From Phycisphaerales bacterium (lineage in GTDB: Bacteria > Planctomycetota > Phycisphaerae > Tepidisphaerales > Tepidisphaeraceae), in assembly GCA_020847545.1 (NCBI GenBank), contig JADLBV010000022.1, forward strand, positions 22,767 through 86,766: 64,000 nt of DNA, in the 5' to 3' direction. A program made the position numbers and the translations under genes. Under the pieces are notes generated by a model. That model worked only from the letters and a program-made list of their open reading frames with translations, was not told the DNA's origin and did no database searches. Shown in pieces: positions 61,935 to 64,000 of this stretch; position 1 is the first letter of the stretch; the number at the start of each line of letters is the position of its first letter.

Positions 61935-63521
61935 TCATCCCCGCCGCCTCTGACCGACGACGACCAGTACACCCAGCCCGATCAACCCTATGGATGCGGG
62001 TTCGGGAACCGGGGTGAACTGCAGCAGCACGATGCTGGCGCTGGGGACAGTTATCCTGAAATTATCGCTGACGTCGAAAGTGCCCAGGTCAAGCGGCGTA
62101 GACCAGTCCGCGGTCTCCGTCCAGAGCTTGGTTCCCGCGCCACCGAGCGTGGTGAGCGTCCCGTGCCGCATCGGATCAATCCCAAGCAGTGACAGATCGA
62201 AGCTCGTTTGAGAATCGTTGTCCAGATTCAGCATCCATACGCTGATGTCGCCAGTCTGGCTGTCGCGCGTGGTGTAAACACGCCGATTGTTCCCATCGTC
62301 GATGATGCTGTTCATCAGCGTATCACCCATGTTGTCGCGCAGCTTCTGCCAGAGTTTCGTCATCGGGTAACTGACACCATTCGGAGCGTTGGCGGACACC
62401 GTTTCGCCAAAATAATTGGCAGACTTCAGCCCCATCTGGGCAAAGGAAAAGAACGTCTCTGCCACGCCAAGTGCCTGATACATCGATGGTACGTTGGCGT
62501 CGTTCAGATCCCCGTTCATAACGTTCCATTCGGTAACCATGAACTCCATACTGTCGGAAGTGCCAGCGCCTCGAATGCTATCAATCTTATTCTTGACGCC
62601 GGCCAGGTTGTTGATCTGCGTCGGCCGCACATCCCGTAGTTGCGCCTCCATCGCATTGACCTGCGATGCGTTGCCATTGGGGACGTAGGAGTCGCTGAGA
62701 TTGTCGTAGACGTGATACGCCCAGAAATCGATGGTTGCATCACTTTGCAGCAGCGGCGCCCAGGTCATTTCATTGTAATCTCCCAGCATCCCCGGCCCGA
62801 CCTTGATCGTCGGATCCTGCGCCTTCATCGCATTGGTGATCTGCTTGTAACGATTGACGTACTCGGCCGTATCCCAGTTGTTATTGTTCCACGGCGGCAG
62901 TTCATTCCACCGGTTCGTAAATTTCTTCCCATTGACACTGATCTCCGGCTCGTTGCCGATGATCCAGTATTTCACCGGCGGAGGGGCTGTCTCCCCCACG
63001 GCTGGCAGCACGGGATCTCCGGGCGAATAGATCTTATTGATAATGGCCTGATCCGATGCTCCAAGCACATCCCCCTGATGATAATTCTGAACGATCCCGT
63101 TCGTGTAGCGCACCCAGTCCGAGGCCAGCGTCACCAGCGGGGCCAGATCGGACTTATATTGATTGCTCGAATTGTAAAACCCGCGCATGTTGACGATCGG
63201 AATCATCTCGCTGTTCCAATCATCACGCAACGTCTGCATCACCCAATAGGTTGGCCAGGGTGTGGATGTGTTCTGCAGCGTCTGCCAGTTAAATGTTTCA
63301 GCCAGCAGGCCGCTGGCAATAACGGTCATTGACGCATCATTGCCGGTTTTCGACCATTGGCGGTGGTGCTGAAACGTACTGCCGAGAATGTCTTTGTCGA
63401 TTGCCTGGCCAGCGCCCGACAGATCGATTTGCTGTTGACCGAATGAAAGACTCGGGGATGCAACCAGACAGGTTGCTGCCACCGCGGACAAAACAACGGA
63501 TCGTGCCATGCTCAATTTCAT
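61935..63521 (-). CDS. Secreted clan-A-like glycoside hydrolase with PEP-CTERM tail
   Basis: The ATG at 63521 has GGAGAGG upstream. A signal peptide (LSAVAATCLVASPSLSFGQ) precedes a barrel with the acid/base Glu in YWIIGNEPEIS (near residue 190) and a candidate nucleophile Glu in EFMVTEWNV (near 330), as in GH39, GH51 and related arabinofuranosidase or xylosidase-like families. A beta-sandwich tail follows and ends with VPEPASIGLIGLGVLVVVGQRRRG, a PEP-CTERM signal. It probably stays envelope-bound and cleaves terminal sugars of a polysaccharide. Precise family uncertain. Confidence 0.8.
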   Translation of the reverse strand: MKLSMARSVVLSAVAATCLVASPSLSFGQQQIDLSGAGQAIDKDILGSTFQHHRQWSKTGNDASMTVIASGLLAETFNWQTLQNTSTPWPTYWVMQTLRDDWNSEMIPIVNMRGFYNSSNQYKSDLAPLVTLASDWVRYTNGIVQNYHQGDVLGASDQAIINKIYSPGDPVLPAVGETAPPPVKYWIIGNEPEISVNGKKFTNRWNELPPWNNNNWDTAEYVNRYKQITNAMKAQDPTIKVGPGMLGDYNEMTWAPLLQSDATIDFWAYHVYDNLSDSYVPNGNASQVNAMEAQLRDVRPTQINNLAGVKNKIDSIRGAGTSDSMEFMVTEWNVMNGDLNDANVPSMYQALGVAETFFSFAQMGLKSANYFGETVSANAPNGVSYPMTKLWQKLRDNMGDTLMNSIIDDGNNRRVYTTRDSQTGDISVWMLNLDNDSQTSFDLSLLGIDPMRHGTLTTLGGAGTKLWTETADWSTPLDLGTFDVSDNFRITVPSASIVLLQFTPVPEPASIGLIGLGVLVVVGQRRRG

Positions 63522-63608
63522 GCTCACCTCTCCAATGGGAATGTCATGTTGTTAGGGGAACAGCAGGTCTCTCGCTCCTAAAAACCTGTCCGAACGACCT
63601 CAGGCGTG

Positions 63609-63626
63609 TACGCAGACTTTTGCGTA
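63609..63626. promoter_or_regulatory. Inverted repeat upstream of PEP-CTERM glycoside hydrolase gene
   Basis: TACGCA-GACTTT-TGCGTA has perfect 6-bp arms, 87 bp upstream of the start. It contains the TTGCGTA core seen near other cluster promoters. Confidence 0.45.
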
Positions 63627-63898
63627 ACCTTGTTTAGTATACATCATTCTCATCCAAGGTCAAGTGTATTTTTAGCTCGCGTATGCTCATTGTTGCCTCT
63701 TCCGGCGCGTGCCCGCGCCATCCGCCACATTTCACCGATCCGCTAAACTCCTCCTGGCTTAACAGAACCACGAATGGTTTGAATTCAAAGGTGAATTCAA
63801 ATCGTTGCGTTCCTTTTCGGAGATTTTTCGTGCATTATTCAGGCTTTTTTGGTATAGAATGATGTAGGCAGGAAATCGTTGCGTTCAATCGTTTGCCA

Positions 63899-63920
63899 TT
63901 AGAATCTATCTCAGGACCTA
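63899..63920. repeat. 22-bp dispersed repeat, copy 2
   Basis: TTAGAATCTATCTCAGGACCTA differs from the copy at 51669-51690 by one base and may mark the end of a mobile element lying beyond the window. Confidence 0.5.
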
Positions 63921-64000
63921 ATGAACCTGCGACGACACGATTTTCGCCCGCCATCAAGTAGCGACGACGAGGCGACTCAATGGAACGAGTCGTTGAGGAG

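Larger units (their letters stand above)
63522..64000. other. Intergenic region (479 bp) to right edge
   Basis: It contains an inverted repeat (TACGCA-GACTTT-TGCGTA, 63609-63626), two copies of AAATCGTTGCGTTC (63799-63812 and 63873-63886), the second copy of the 22-bp repeat (63899-63920) and a CGACTC/GAGTCG hairpin near 63974-63993. No coding frame with family features was seen; a gene may begin beyond the edge. Confidence 0.6.

Noticed and set aside
63799..63886. Two copies of AAATCGTTGCGTTC
   Set aside because: Only two copies exist in the window and no associated gene is visible, so I do not interpret them beyond listing them in the region.
1..64000. CRISPR arrays, rRNA, tRNA and complete insertion sequences
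   Set aside because: None could be identified by reading for regular spacers, known RNA stems or transposase motifs. A covariance search could still find a small RNA gene missed by eye.

Overview
The window reads as a chromosomal segment of a planctomycete, most likely of the class Phycisphaerae. Three points support this. There is a complete fucose/rhamnose-type (PVM) bacterial microcompartment operon without a trimeric shell gene. Three secreted proteins carry PEP-CTERM tails. A prepilin-type (H-X9-DG) protein, LacI-fold/AraC (XylR-type) regulators and Gfo/Idh/MocA oxidoreductases sit among secreted glycoside hydrolases. LpxK indicates lipid A synthesis. Corrinoid, methyl-THF and microcompartment genes suggest a saccharolytic, at least facultatively anaerobic life. 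Taxonomy is inferred from gene content only. No rRNA, tRNA, CRISPR array or complete insertion sequence was seen.

Layout. 1-7.6 kb: end of a GH42 beta-galactosidase, an oxidoreductase, DAHP synthase (aroF) with an attenuator leader, a 2-hydroxyacid dehydrogenase, an HDOD-GGDEF protein, a DUF3179 membrane protein and an ABC ATPase. 7.6-13.6 kb: gluQ, lpxK, trpE, a Vps4/katanin-like AAA ATPase and an AbiEii-like nucleotidyltransferase module. 13.6-19.3 kb: a secreted TPR protein, a degenerate alpha/beta hydrolase, a HAD phosphatase, a glycosyltransferase and a YdeI-like protein. 19.3-29.3 kb: the microcompartment operon on the minus strand (pduL, BMC-H, BMC-H, ackA, BMC-H, BMC-P, aldehyde dehydrogenase, BMC-P, RpiB-like, BMC-P, class II aldolase, malate/lactate dehydrogenase, barrel protein, DeoR). 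29.4-32.6 kb: queD, PilZ, STAS, a GspE-like ATPase and nuoC. 33-41 kb: a divergent corrinoid/tetrahydrofolate methyl-transfer cluster. 41-46.5 kb: a hairpin-rich intergenic region with a candidate small RNA, a heparinase-II/III-like lyase, a TPR protein and a small basic protein. 46.5-51.5 kb: response regulator, bpt, glyA, a ceramidase-like enzyme and a hexapeptide acyltransferase. 51.7-63.5 kb: a carbohydrate-use region with a solute-binding protein, two clan-A-like glycoside hydrolases, a prepilin-like protein, an oxidoreductase, an SUMF1-like PEP-CTERM protein, an XylR-type regulator and a nitrilase-fold hydrolase.

How the parts fit. The microcompartment would split fuculose- or rhamnulose-phosphate and oxidise lactaldehyde through lactyl-CoA and lactyl-phosphate inside a protein shell. 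The secreted hydrolases and the lyase could supply deoxy sugars. The corrinoid cluster could take methyl groups, perhaps from O-methylated compounds, into methyl-THF and methylene-THF.

The most striking sequence-level signal is the aroF leader. It encodes a 24-residue peptide with eight aromatic residues in thirteen, followed by mutually exclusive antiterminator and terminator hairpins. Several promoters here would start transcription within a few bases of the start codon.
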